From contig OW121741.1 in the NCBI GenBank assembly GCA_933228675.1, forward strand, positions 136,122,649 through 136,186,648: a stretch of 64,000 nt of DNA, written 5' to 3'. Source of the stretch: Stomorhina lunata (taxonomy: Eukaryota; Arthropoda; Insecta; Diptera; Rhiniidae). The translations under genes and the position numbers were made by a program. The first letter of the stretch is position 1; each line of letters begins with the position of its first letter. Below the pieces are notes generated by a model. The model did not search any database. It was given only the letters and a program-made list of their open reading frames with translations, and was not told the origin of the DNA. Shown here in pieces: positions 47,141 to 59,012 of the stretch.

Positions 47141-48586
47141 ATTTAAACTGTAATCAAATTGCGAAATTTCAGGTGTCAATTTCGGTGTCAATTTGATCCT
47201 AGCTCCCATATTGGATCCAATGACGGAAATAGCTTTAATACAAAATTGGGTATTATTTCTTTTTTGTTAATTAAATCCACATCTATTTTTCGATTTTCCG
47301 GATGTAAGTCTTTTCTTATTAAGAATATTCGCAGTTTTAAGATCTTGCTATAAAAATGGTAGGTTTCTGTCATCTTCCTTCGATGTTTTATGAATTTCTA
47401 AAAACTATTAAAATGGCAATTTTTTATAAAAAAAAGATAATAAGAAGCCTTTTCAAAGTAGCAAACTTTATAAAAAAAAGAAATTAAAATCAACCAATTC
47501 GACTACTTTTATAATAAAATAAGACTCAAAACGTTAAATTTGAACTAGAGTAATTTTTAGGTTAAATTTGCACTTCGTTCTGGCCGACCATTCTCACACA
47601 TTTTGATGTTTCGGTGCCACATAATTTAAGACTGATAAATTTAATGGTCCGAGTTTTTGTTTCATATACACAGCTTAAACTGAAAGAAATAGACCCATTT
47701 CTAAAGCCAAAAATTATGGGCATTACACTTCGTTCTGGTCGACCATTTAAAGAAATATCGATGTTTAGACATCACATGATTTAGCAGAAAATGGTTTAAA
47801 GAATCGAAAGGAAATTTCTGAATTTATTCATCTTTAGTCAAATTAACAACCGATTTTTTCCGCATACCCAATATATAAAACGATCCAATAAACCAAAAAA
47901 GTGGTTTATTTTTTATGGTATATCTGACCATTTCTGTCAACTCTGTTTATAGTTTTTTTTCCTACGGTTTCTTACCGATCTTTTCCTTATGTTTTTGTAT
48001 TCTTTTTTTTTGTATTGCTTCTCTTACCAATATTCATTCTTCTCTTTTTTGTTTTAATATTAAAATTCCCACTCAAATTATTCAAGTTGTTATACTTCTT
48101 TTTATTTAATTCTTGTCTTCAATTTGGACTTCCTGATAATTTAGTGCAATCAATTCTGAACAGTTTAAAACGTTTTTTTTTGTTGCTTTGTTTAACAAAA
48201 AGATTTGTATTATTTAATTTTTATTACTTTTCTTGCAATTTAATGGAGAGTAAACTAAAGACAATAGTTCAAATTATTAAACCATTGACTTGAGTTTAAG
48301 TTAACTGAACCAGTTGACCGGTTTTAAACGTGATTGCAATTTGTTTGCTTCTTGGTTTTAAACAAATTAAACCGGCTCTTAAAGATTCTTTTAATATTTT
48401 TATTTTAATTTTTATAGTTTTATTACGTTTTTTATTCTTGAACGTGATTTAAATGTTTGTAGCGTTTTTGGTAGGAGATCTTCAATGAACAAAATTCCAC
48501 TTTTTGCTTTAGATTTGATCACCATTTTTTGTCCCACATTTAACCCTAATTCTCACATTAATATATGAACTTAAATCTTGAAATTT
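47141..48586. other. spacer with a short duplication
   Basis: AT-rich, no gene. CACTTCGTTCTGGCCGACCA at 47571 recurs at 47726 with one base changed, a diverged 155-bp tandem pair. The open frames at 47915-48293 are T-rich and low-complexity. Confidence 0.5.
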
Positions 48587-48704
48587 AAAAGTAAGAAAGT
48601 GCTATAGTCGGTCAAGCCCGACCATACGATACCCTTCACCACTAAGGTCAAAGGTGTTCCTTTTCCTGTATAAAAACAAATATTAGCTAAATTTTGCCAT
48701 CATA

Positions 48705-50008
48705 TCGGGTGTTTTTTATTAAGGTATAGAACTTTAAGTTGGCATCACTTTTTTAACTGGCGGCCATTTTGTCAGCTGTCAAGTGATTAATATTTAGTTT
48801 GGTTTGCCATTTCATCATGAACAGGTTGACAAAAGAACAACGCTTGCAAATCGTGCAAATTTATTTCGAAAATAATGGTTCAGTTCGCGAAGTTTACCGC
48901 AAGCTCCGTCCATTTTATAGTCGACATAATCGTCCATCAGAGCAATTAATTCGGTTAACCATGGATCGTTTTCGCACTACGTTTACTCTATGTGATAATA
49001 CGCATCGGCAGCGACGTCGAACAGTGCGCACCGAAGAAACAATTGCCGCTGTAGAGCAAAGTGTTGAAGAGGACCCGAATGAATCGATTCGCCACCGTGC
49101 ACAGCAATTGGAGCTTTGTCCATCAACTTTATGGAAGATTTTGCGCAAAGATCTTGGCTTGCGACCTTACAAGATCCAGCTTGTGCAAGAATTAAAGCCG
49201 CGAGACCATGCAATGCGTCGTGATTTTGGTGTATGGGCCGAAAATGAGATTGATCTCGATGCTGATTTTCATCGCAAAATTTCGTTCAGTGATGAGGCTC
49301 ATTTTTGGTTGAATGGCTACGTCAACAAGCAAAATTGCCGCATTTGGAGTGAAGAGAATCCACATGAGACCCTTGAGACGCCATTACATCCACAAAAACT
49401 GACTGTTTGGTGTGCTCTATGGGCTGGTGGAGTCATTGGGCCATACTTCTTCCGAAATAATGCTGGAGAGTCAGTTACCATAAATGGAGACCTCTATAGA
49501 GTCATGATAACCGACTATTTTGTTCCCCAATTGGATGGCATGAATGTGGATGAGTTGTGGTTCCAACAAGACGGCGCTACATGCCACACAGCGCACGTCA
49601 CAATTGATTTATTGAAGGAAACATTCGATGAGCGCATAATTTCGCGGAATGGACCTGTCAATTGGCCACCAAGATCGTGCGATTTGATACCACTGGATTA
49701 TTTTCTTTGGGGATATGTGAAGTCGCTCGTCTACGCCAACAAACCAGAAACGTTAGGGGACTTGGAAGCCAACATTCGTGGCGTTATTGCCTACATACGG
49801 CCCCATATGCTCGAAAAAGTAGTTGAAAATTGGACCTGTAGAATTGGCTTTATTCGAGCCAGCCGCGGCGGCCACATGCCCGAAATCATATTTAAACATT
49901 TATGGCATAAAATTATCCTTTCAATAAAGCCAAATTGATGGACATTAAAACGATTTTCTTGTGTTTTATTTCAATTCGAAGTTCTATACCTCTAAAAAAA
50001 AACACCCA
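48705..50008 (+). mobile_element. mariner element of DD41D type, about 1.3 kb
   Basis: Terminal inverted repeats of about 28 bp (48707-48734 and 49979-50007) begin GGGTGTTTTTT and share AGGTATAGAACTT, differing by one base and a 1-bp indel. TA dinucleotides at 48703-48704 and 50009-50010 fit the usual mariner target duplication. It encloses one intact transposase and lies inside the repeat 48587-50749. The outermost one or two bases are uncertain. Confidence 0.9.
48817..49938 (+). CDS. mariner-family transposase, 373 aa, intact
   Basis: Cut-and-paste DDE/D transposase. The first ATG in the frame is at 48817; an upstream extension to 48799 would need a TTG start, so I use the ATG. The N-terminus has two helix-turn-helix regions (roughly residues 1-55 and 85-120) separated by a basic RQRRRTVR linker, for binding the inverted repeats. 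The catalytic domain has D159 in FSDEAHFWLNG, D252 in WFQQDGATCH and D294 in CDLIPLDYFLWG, giving 41 residues between the last two. That is the DD41D spacing known from the rosa group of fly mariners. C-terminal HMPEIIFKH is conserved-looking. AATAAA at 49923 overlaps the end of the frame. No stop or frameshift, so the copy may be active. Confidence 0.93.
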   Translation: MNRLTKEQRLQIVQIYFENNGSVREVYRKLRPFYSRHNRPSEQLIRLTMDRFRTTFTLCDNTHRQRRRTVRTEETIAAVEQSVEEDPNESIRHRAQQLELCPSTLWKILRKDLGLRPYKIQLVQELKPRDHAMRRDFGVWAENEIDLDADFHRKISFSDEAHFWLNGYVNKQNCRIWSEENPHETLETPLHPQKLTVWCALWAGGVIGPYFFRNNAGESVTINGDLYRVMITDYFVPQLDGMNVDELWFQQDGATCHTAHVTIDLLKETFDERIISRNGPVNWPPRSCDLIPLDYFLWGYVKSLVYANKPETLGDLEANIRGVIAYIRPHMLEKVVENWTCRIGFIRASRGGHMPEIIFKHLWHKIILSIKPN

Positions 50009-50749
50009 TACATATTCTCAAAACTTATACATATAAGCTGTTTCCGCCATTTGGACTTATATAAGAGCTATGGTCCAATGTGGACCGATTATCTCGAAAT
50101 TTGGCAAATTGATTACAGTTGTTACAAAAATTATGTATGCGAAAAATAAACTCAAAATTTTCATTATCTTTAGATTTACGAGCGTTTTAGTGATTTTTTG
50201 TCTCATTTAGTGCGTTTTTAGAAAAGAGTTTGTATGGGAGCTATGGTCAAATGTGGATCGATTTGAACGAAATTTGGTACAGTGATTTAAATTTACATAA
50301 TCAGTATTTGTTTTAAATTTCATGAAAAAATATTGATTTTTGTGGCCAATATATCAATTCCGGGAAGTGGGACCTATGGGAGGTACCATAAATAATAGAC
50401 CGATTTTGACGAATTTCAATAGCCATGGTCCCATTATCAAAAAAATTATCTGTGAGAAATGTCATCAAATTATCTTTAGAATTGCGGCCAGCCAGACGGA
50501 CGGACGGACGGACATCGCTAAATCGACTCAGAAAGTGATTCGAATCCTATTGGTATACTAAAAGATAAGACAAATATTGCTATGCGTTACATACATCAGC
50601 ACAAACTTATAATACCCTTTCCACCTATGGAAGGGTATAAATATTACAGAAATGTCTCTAAGAATTAAGTTTTTGGTCCTTATTTGACTTAGGTAGTGAA
50701 GGGTATCAAATAGTCGGGCTTGACCGACTTTAGGCATTTTTTAACTTGT

Positions 50750-51560
50750 TTATTTTGCCTAAATTATGTTAACCTTTTTAAATTTTAGTTTTGCTCTTGA
50801 CAAATGGATTGTTTCCTCCAGTTATTTAATAAACTAATGTTATTTCAATCTCCTTGGCTTGAAGCCAAATTCATTTCTATTTATAATTTCCAGAAATTTC
50901 AAATTCAAAAAGTGCAATATGAGAAAAGAAGCTTTCACACGCACCTAGACATAGCCTTAACAAAATTCACAGTGAATGTTAATTTGTAGAATCGTAACAA
51001 GAAACCTTCTAGATAATTTAATAAAATTTCAATAATTTCTTAATAAATTATAAGTGTATTCACATTAACATGCAAAAATGCAAAATAATGGCAAAAGCTA
51101 TTTTATTAGTTATTGTTAAATAGATACAATTTAAATTTTTATTTTAACTATTAAGATGCAGTTAAATTACAATCAAATTTTTAATATAAAAAGTTTTCAG
51201 GGCCCTGGTATTATTTCGTCATAAAATCTTAAAAAAATTAAATCGTTGGTTTTTCAATTTTAAATTTATGCACAACAAAAATCGTTAAGTTGAATACCCC
51301 TAATATTAAAAATAATAATAATAATAACAACAAAAATGCCAATTGCTGTTGCTATTTTTGTTGGCTTTAGATTACAAAGCTCAGTTTACCAATTTTGAAG
51401 CAAATATTTCCTTTACGGTTTCAATTCCATTCGAGTTTAATTCGCAAAAACATCCAAGCGATTGCGATCGTTTGATCGTTTATACAAAATAAGTGTAAAC
51501 TTTTCGTGTTTGTATTTAATCAATTTCTATTAAATTTTGTTGTTATTTCTTTTTAATATA
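50750..51560. other. AT-rich spacer
   Basis: No gene recognised. A short AATAATAATAATAA microsatellite is near 51310. Confidence 0.55.
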
Positions 51561-54055
51561 TTGGGTATATTAAAAAATTTTCTATATAAAAAAAGATCCT
51601 ATAGAAAAAATTTAAGGTTGAACATTTTTTATATTTTATATCGAAAAATTTTCTATAGAAAATTTTTTATTTCGAAAAATTTTTTATTTCGAAAAATTTT
51701 CTATAGAAAATTTTTTATTTCGAAAAATTTTCTATAAAAAATTTTTTATTCCGAAAAATTTTCTATATAAAAACTTTTCTATAGAAAAATGTTTATATCG
51801 AAAAATTTTCTATACGAAAAATTTTTATATCAAAAAGTTTTCTATAGAAAAATTTTTGTATCGAAAAATTTTCTACAGAAAAATTTTTAAAACGAAAAAT
51901 TTTCTATAGAATAATTTTTTAAACGAAAAATTTCTATAGAAAAGTTTTTAAAACGAAAAATTTTCTATAGAAAAATTTTTAAAACGTAAAATTTTCTAAA
52001 GAAACATTTTTAAAACGAAAAATTTTCTATAGAAAAATTTTTAATACGAAAAATTTTCTATAGAAAAATTTTTAAAACGAAAAATTTTCTATAGAAAAAT
52101 TTTTAAAACGAAAAATTTTCTGTAGAAAAATCTTTAAAACGAAAAGTTTTCTATAGAAAAATTTTTAAAACGAAAAATTTTCTATAGAAAATTTTTTTAA
52201 ACGAAAAATTTTCTATAGAAAAATTTTTAAAACGAAAAATTTTCTGTAGAAAAATTTTTAAAACGAAAAATTTTCTGTAGAAAAATTTTTAAAACGAAAA
52301 ATTTTCTATAGAAAAATTTTTAAAACGAAAAATTTTCTATAGAAAAATTTTTAAAACGAAAAATTTTCTATAGAAAAATTTTTAAAACGAAAAATTTTCT
52401 ATAGAAAAATTTTTAAAACGAAAAATTTTCTATAGAAAAATTTTTAAAACGAAAAATTTTCTATAGAAAAATTTTTAAAACGAAAAATTTTCTATAGAAA
52501 AATTTTTAAAACGAAAAATTTTCTATAGAAAAATTTTTAAAACGAAAAATTTTCTATAGAAAAATTTTTAAAACGAAAAATTTTCTATACAAAAATTTTT
52601 ATACCAAAAAATGTTCTATAGAAAAATTTTTATAACGAAAAATTTTCTATAGAAAAATTTTTATATCGAAAAATCATCTATAGAAAATTTTTTTTATATC
52701 GAAAAATTTTCTATATAATATTTTTTACATCGAAAAAGTTTCTATAGAAAATTTTTTGCATCGAAAAAGTTTCTATAGAAAATTGTTACATCGAAACATT
52801 TTCTATAGAAAAATTTCCTATAGAAAATTGTTTATATCGAAAAATATTTTACAGAAAATGTTTAAATCAAAAATATTTTTTATGGAATTTTTTTTTTTAA
52901 TCGAAAAATTTTCTATGGAAAAATTTTCTATAGAAAAATTTTGGCACCAAAAGTTTTCTATTGAAAAATTTTTACATCAAAAAATTTTATTTTCTATAGA
53001 AAAATTTTTATAACGAAAAATTTTGTAAAGAAACATTTTTATATCGAAAAATGTTCTATACAAAAAGTTTTACATCGAAAATCTCCTATAGAATGTTGTT
53101 CGATATAAATTTTTTTCTATAGAAAATTTTCTATATAAAAATTTTACTTTAGAAATTTTTTCGAAAAAAAAATTCTAAAGTAAAATTTTTATATAGAGAA
53201 TTTTCTATAGAAAAAATTTTTTATCGAACAATCTTCTATAGAACATTTTTTTCGAAAAATTTTCTAAAGAAAAGTTTTTATATCAAAAATATTCTATAAA
53301 AAAATGTGTATATCGAAAATTTTCTATAGAAAAAATTTTATATATATATATATTTTGTATTTTTTTGCTAAAAATTTTCTAAAGTAGAATTTTTTAACTA
53401 AAATTTTTTTTAAAAAAAAATTTTATATGAAAAATTTTCTATAGAAAATGTTTATAAAGAAAATTTTCCACAGAAAAAATTTTATAATTATATAAATTAT
53501 ATAATTTTATATCGTAAAATTTTCTATAGAAAAATTTTTATATTGAAAAATTTTCTATAGAGAAATTTTCATATCGAAAAATTTTCTATAAAAAATTTTT
53601 ATATCGAAAATTTTTTTATATAAAAATTTTTATGTCAAAAAATTTTCTATAGAAAAATTTTTGTATAAAAAAAGTTTTTTTTTGAAAAATTTTTATGTCA
53701 AAAAATTTTCTATAGAAAAATTTTTGTTTGAAATGATTTTCTATAGAAAAATTTGTGTGTCGAAAAATTTTGTTTAAAAAATGTTTTTGTAAAAAAATTT
53801 TAATAGAAAAATTTTTATGTGAGAAAACTTTCTATAAAAACATTTTGATGTCAAATATTTCCTATAGAAACATTTTTATATCGAACATTTTCTAAGAAAA
53901 ATTTTTATATCAAATATTTTCTTAAAAAAAATTTTATATCAAAAAATTTCTATAGAAAATGTTTTTGTCGAAATTTTCTATAGAAAGATTTATCTAAAAT
54001 ATTTTTAAATTTTCTTTAGAAAAAGTTTGATATTGAAATTTTTCTATAAAAAATA
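51561..54055 (+). repeat. 31-bp satellite (AAAACGAAAAATTTTCTATA family)
   Basis: About 80 units of 31 bp: AAAACGAAAAATTTTCTATA followed by GAAAAATTTTT. The section 51880-52590 is nearly perfect. Flanking units carry TATATCG instead of AAAACG and decay strongly beyond 53030. The core TTTTCTATAGAAAA is a perfect dyad shared with the 30-bp family. Confidence 0.95.
53086..53243. repeat. inverted duplication inside the satellite
   Basis: About 77 bp left of 53162 is repeated in reverse right of it, with GTTGTTCGAT and AAAATTTTACTTTAGAA on the left mirrored by TTCTAAAGTAAAATTTT and ATCGAACAATC on the right. The arms meet with almost no spacer. Confidence 0.75.
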
Positions 54056-54810
54056 TTGTACTGACATTTTTTGTCGTTTACAAATGCTTGTGTGTTGCCA
54101 TATCTAAATAATATTAAATTTTAAAACCATTTATCCGAAATTTGTTAGTGAACTTTTTCACATACCCAACATATTTTACTCGCATTAGATTTGAATTGCA
54201 TTGAACAATTTGTCGTAAATAGTTTTCGATTTTAGTTTTTATTTATTTGTTCTGTTCCTATTTTATTTTTCGCAGAAGCTTTAGCTTAAACTCTTCATGT
54301 TTTATTTTATTTATTTTTATTTTTTATATACAACTTTTTTTCTAGTTTCCTGGTACGCAGTTGTCATCTTGTGGATGATTATCAAGTTCACTTTATGTTA
54401 TTATAGTTATATTGTTTTTTTTTTGCTTAATAGGAATTAGAATTCTATTGGAATGAAATCAAATCGAATCGTATTTAATATAAATCCAAATCGAAAAAAA
54501 AACAAAACAGAAGCACAAACAGAAACAAAAGCCACTCAAAAACCAAGTGTAAATTTCAAATTCTAAAAATAGTTGAAAACTATTCAGAATGAGGGAGGGA
54601 TAGGGGGAAAAATTCATCATATGATGCGTTTACACGTCCATAAATTGCATTGAAATCGAAAAAAATAACGAAAATTAAAGCTTTGACAAGGTTAAAACTT
54701 TTTAAGGCAATTATGATTAAATGGCTTCAAATTTTTTTTGGATTTCATTGTTATTTGATTGAAATAGAGCAAATTTTGGCTTTTTGGGGAAATTTGAAGT
54801 GCCTTTTTTA
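54056..54810. other. AT-rich spacer
   Basis: No gene recognised. GGGAGGGATAGGGGG near 54592 is a short purine-rich stretch. Confidence 0.55.
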
Positions 54811-54940
54811 TACCCTTCACCAATAGGTGAAAGGGTATTATAAGTTTGTGATTCCGTTTGTAATTTTTTTATTAGTGATCGTAGACCCCATAAAAATTAT
54901 ACCGATCGACTCAGAATCGGGAGGAGAATCGATTAAGCGA

Positions 54941-54987
<47 letters not shown>

Positions 54988-54991
54988 CTGT
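54941..54991 (+). repeat. (GTCT)n microsatellite
   Basis: About twelve GTCT units with one CGTCTG interruption, inside the dispersed repeat. Confidence 0.9.
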
Positions 54992-55722
54992 TGAAATCAA
55001 GTTTCTGAAGCCCCTGTAGGATGGACTTACATAAATTATATATCAGATTTTAGGAAATTCTCCCGCAATGAACGCTATTAAATTTCATTAAAATCGGTTT
55101 ATAAACACCGAAAATATCGAAAAAATACCAAAAATTAGACGAAAATTTTAAAATTTTTGATTGAAACACACTTTTAAATAACAAGAGAAAAAAGATACTC
55201 CTGGTGTACATGTGATAATATGTTATATATCAGATTGTACGAAATATTTTCCCAAAGCACTCTGTAAAATTTTATCAAAATCGGTCCATAAACAAGTGAG
55301 ATATCGCCAAAACACTGAATTTGATGTATCGCAAATTGCCCAAAGTACACATTAGAGAATGTTTGTTGAAAAAATTAAATGCAGAAATAGGAAAAACTAT
55401 CCTCCTTTAGTACGGACCTACATAAATTTTATATCAGATTTTAGAAAATTCCCCCACCAAGCACGTTATTAAATTTTATCAAAAGCGGTCTATAAGCAAT
55501 TGAGATATCGCCATAACACAGAAATTTTGTTTACATTTTGTAAGTATTGTTTCAGCGATATCTCAGGTGTTTATGGACCGATTGTGATGAAATTTGACAT
55601 CGTTCTTTATGGGAGGATTTTCTAAAATCTGATATATATACTCCACAAATCTGATTATGAATACCATTCAAATTGTTCCGATCAACTCAGAATCGGCACA
55701 AGAATCGATTTCGCGACCTCCG

Positions 55723-55818
55723 TCCGTGTCCGTCCGTCTGTTTGTTTGCCCGTCCGTCCGTCTGTTTGTTTGTCCGTCCGTCTACATGTCCGTCCGTCTA
55801 CCTGTCTGTCCTTTTTTC
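55723..55818 (+). repeat. GTCC/GTCT/GTTT tetranucleotide tract
   Basis: Imperfect mixture of CCGT, CTGT and TTGT tetramers over about 95 bp, in the same context (after ACTCAGAATCGG) as the tract at 54941. Confidence 0.85.
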
Positions 55819-57355
55819 TGTTGTAGTCAAGTTTTTGGAGCTCCTGTTTTGTCGATATCTCAGATGTTTATTTTGATGAAGTTTAATAGCGTCCTTCGCA
55901 GGGGATTATCTAAATCCTGATGCATTCTGTAATTTGTGGTAGATATAATTTAGCGTTTAAGCGATGGTGTTTTGATCGACAATGTTGAAATTCAGGGTGG
56001 GACAATTCAGGAGCTCCACAAATCTGGTTTTAGCAGACAGACACACTGCATTTATCTTAATTTTGGTCTGACTTTTGAACATTATGATAACATTTGAGAA
56101 TGTATTATATATCAAATTATAGGTAATCTTCCTAGGAAGTACAAAAATGCAGCTAATTACATGTTATCCGTTCAAAACCTACATATGTATGTAAGTATCT
56201 CACATATCAACAAAAATTTAAATTTTTTAATTGCAATTGGGAGAAATCCGTTCACGTTTGACAATTGATCCCGTGTAACTTCGCCTAAGGCAATCTCTTA
56301 GTAGCTAATAAATGACAAATTATAATAGATACGATGATGACATTTAGTATAAAGACGTTGTACAATATTGATATTCAGGACAATAGCGCCTAAAATAAAC
56401 TTTCTAGAGGGACAACATTTGACTAAAGTATTTCTGATCTCTTGAAAAGTTCGATATTGAAAATGGGCGAGCTCTATTCACATTTAGTGAAATCTCCCAT
56501 ATAAACCCGACCGGGAATCGATTTAATGCTGATAAATTAAATCACATTAAAATTGCACAAAGAACTAGAGCAAAACTTTCCAAACATCCATCGGACAGAT
56601 CGAAAGAACTATACATCCCAAATATTATTGATGAAGTGTTCATTTTAATTAATTAACTAACTTCAAATTAATAAGTAAACTTTTCCGACAAAGCTGATAA
56701 CCATCCATTCAAAAGCTATATATTTCACGTATGTATCTAAAACTAAGAGTGTATACCCTATAATTTTAAGGCTTGTATACATTGACAATCATTGTTAAAG
56801 CTTTGACCTAAATCAGTCCGCTAACTTCAGAGTTTTACATAACTAATCAAGAACTTTTACTAGTTGGATAATTCGTACGAATTAAAGTGCACAACCCTCA
56901 CTGGGCACAGCGTTTTTGGGTTGCATGTCAGAATACTTAAACTTTATCAAATCGATGTGCTATTGCAAATCTAAGGGCATCTACATTTTAAAGCATCTTT
57001 TCTGCGTGGTTTATCTGGTCTATCGAACTTTATTAAATGTTCGTAAAATATGTGTCTATTTTATTTCGAAGCTACTGGCTGGCTTAAATATGCATTCTCT
57101 ACTTGTAGTCTAGTAATCATTATCTTTCACAAAGGGACCACTAGCCACAGCCTAACCTTTGGGTGCATAACTATTCTAGATGATGACGCCACCGAAAAGG
57201 TTTTCGTTTTCCGACTCTTAATTTTAAAGACTCTTTGCATATAATACTAGTATAACCAAATATTACTACTAATTACATTAAGTACTTTTGCAACGCCATT
57301 GGTGAAGGGTATCCAAGATTCGGCAAAGCCGAATATACCACTCTTACTTGTTTAG

Positions 57356-58104
57356 TTATTAAAAATTTTTCTAGAGAGATTTTTAGTTAATATTAAAAAC
57401 TTTTTCCCAGAAAATTTTTTTATAAAAAAATTTTGTAACAATAATTTATATAAATAAATTTTATTTTTGTGTTGTTTATTTTTTCACTCGTGATTTTGAT
57501 AATCTTTTTGTTTATTTGACATTAACTCAGAAGGAAATGCTTTCACTTACTTAATCATTAATTCTAGTTTTCTAAAGCCAGTCTTTGTTAATAAAATTTA
57601 TTTATTTATTTCATTACAAAATATTTATAAATATTACTTTAAACTGTATTTTGTTGAATTTTATAATATTAAATGCTTATAATTTAATAATTCATTAACC
57701 TTCAATTAAAGGAAATTATCACACCTCATTAACTCATAAATACATAATTCGAGTAGATATGATCTCAAATGTATCATTTTTATATACAAAATAATTGGAA
57801 TTAATTTTTATTATTTATTAATAAAAGTAAAATATGAATTAATGACAAATGTTATAAAATTGCAATTGAAACTTTGACAAATTGAAAGGAGATTAAAAAA
57901 GATTAAGCCTTTTGTTGTAGACAGGAAAATAAATCTTGTGCAGAAAATCTAGAGCTTTTTTGTTATTTTCCTGTTAGTTTATGACTAGAGAAATAATTTG
58001 TTTGAAAGATGACATTTTATACTTTATTTTCTTGGAAGGCTCTGTATAATTTGCATGAATCTATAAAAAGTTGGAAGCGTTCAAAAATTTAAAAATAAAA
58101 TTAT
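57356..58104. other. AT-rich spacer
   Basis: A few satellite-like TTTTTCTAGAGAGATTTTTA motifs near 57363. Otherwise no feature. Confidence 0.55.
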
Positions 58105-58265
58105 TTGGCGGTGCTGTGGCTTAGTTGAATAGCACGTCGATTACTAAGCATAATATAACAAATTCTGCCTGGGTTCGAGCGCCAGTCACAGCAACATCAA
58201 TTTCTGCACTTATTAACTTTTCATCATCTATCGGCGACCTACAGCATTAACACAATGACGCACAG
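58105..58265 (+). repeat. tRNA-derived SINE, plus strand
   Basis: A-box TGGCTTAGTTGA at 58117 and B-box GGGTTCGAGCG at 58171, followed by CAGTCACAGC and CCTACAGCATTAACACAATG. Same family as the minus-strand copy at 41841-42015. Confidence 0.75.
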
Positions 58266-58420
58266 TGTTCGATTCTTTAATCTAGCTGGCCAAAATTAAT
58301 AATTTCGGAAGAAAATTTTTTGCTCGAAGACCCGAAAAGCTAAAATTTTTGAAAAAATTAGGAAAATCCTCCCACACGCCCTCTATTCTTGTGTAAGAAA
58401 TTTTAAATATTTTTTTTAAT

Positions 58421-58747
58421 TGATAACTTCGGGAATAAAAGGCATATGATAATGTTTTCTTGCACGAAAACTACTTGGCTCCCACAAAATTTCCTTGCAG
58501 AAACTTGAAAAAATTCGTCCACAGACACGCCCACTTTTCTTATGTAAAAATATAAAATTTGTATAGCGTTTTTTTATCAGTTGATAGCTTCGAAAGTGAA
58601 AGGCAAATGATTATTAGTTTTTACTACCAGATCATGACAGAAATCTTGAAAAATCGGCATACAGACACGCCCACATTTTAAAAGTAAAAAAATTCAAGAT
58701 TTTAAAGGATTTTGTTATCAGTTGATAACTTCAGAAATTCAAGCCGT
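58421..58747 (+). repeat. tandem repeats of about 150 bp, interrupted by the Gypsy element
   Basis: TGATAACTTCGGGAATAAAA (58421), TGATAGCTTCGAAAGTGAAA (58582) and TGATAACTTCAGAAATTCAA (58723) start three diverged units (161 and 141 bp apart), which also share CAGACACGCCCAC. The third unit is cut by the retrotransposon and resumes after 63262. Confidence 0.7.
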
Positions 58748-58926
58748 TGTTATGTAAATTAGATTTTACATTTATATGTTACTTTTACTTAAGTATTTAC
58801 ATACTATACTTACATAACTATATATTAACCACCCTGTTCTATTATTAGATTTAAATTATTCTTAACTTGTAATAAGATGTACATAATTATCATGTCATTC
58901 AATAAAGCTTTTCCATATACATAACA
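58748..58926 (+). repeat. 5' LTR of the Gypsy element
   Basis: TGTTATGTAAATTAG to ATACATAACA, 179 bp. It has a TATATTAA stretch near 58820 as a possible promoter element and AATAAA at 58901. Confidence 0.95.
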
Positions 58927-58940
58927 TGGTGTCAGATGTC
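58927..58940 (+). other. tRNA primer-binding site of the Gypsy element
   Basis: TGGTGTCAGATGTC begins immediately after the LTR. TGGTGTCAGA is what would pair with the 3' end of a leucine tRNA. The tRNA identity comes from memory of tRNA ends and is tentative. Confidence 0.65.
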
Positions 58941-59012
58941 ATATAAAATTAAAAAGTCGGCAAAAAGTTACAAAATTAGTGAATTAAAAGAAAACAACTT
59001 TATTTTAACCAA

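Larger units (their letters stand above)
48587..50749. mobile_element. MITE-like dispersed repeat split by a mariner
   Basis: The left end (about 48587-48645, with AGTCGGTCAAGCCCGAC and ATACCCTTCACCACTAAG) and the right end (about 50688-50749, with CTTAGGTAGTGAAGGGTAT and GTCGGGCTTGACCGAC) are imperfect inverted repeats of about 60 bp. The interior has CGGACGGACGGACATCGCTA and GGTCCAATGTGGACCGAT, typical of non-coding fly repeats. Removing the mariner leaves about 860 bp. Confidence 0.7.
54811..57355. mobile_element. degenerate non-coding dispersed repeat region
   Basis: Opens with TACCCTTCACCAATAGGTGA and closes with GGTGAAGGGTATCCAAG and a GGCAAAGCC-centred palindrome before ACTTGTTT. The interior has two GTCT/GTCC microsatellites, each following CAACTCAGAATCGG-like or CGACTCAGAATCGGGAGG text, and repeated lines such as TTATGGACCGATTGTGATGA. 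Both ends resemble the repeat at 48587-50749. It is probably one or more decayed copies of a related element; the outer limits are approximate. Short open frames here are not supported. Confidence 0.5.

Noticed and set aside
47915..48293. Hydrophobic open frames resembling small membrane proteins
   Set aside because: They come from T-rich simple sequence, overlap in two frames and show no conserved pattern.
48799..48816. Extending the mariner transposase six codons upstream
   Set aside because: That start is a TTG. The ATG at 48817 gives the expected N-terminus and length.
55657..55920. Valine/serine/cysteine-rich open frames
   Set aside because: They run through the GTCC/GTCT microsatellite in a non-coding dispersed repeat, and two frames are open at once.
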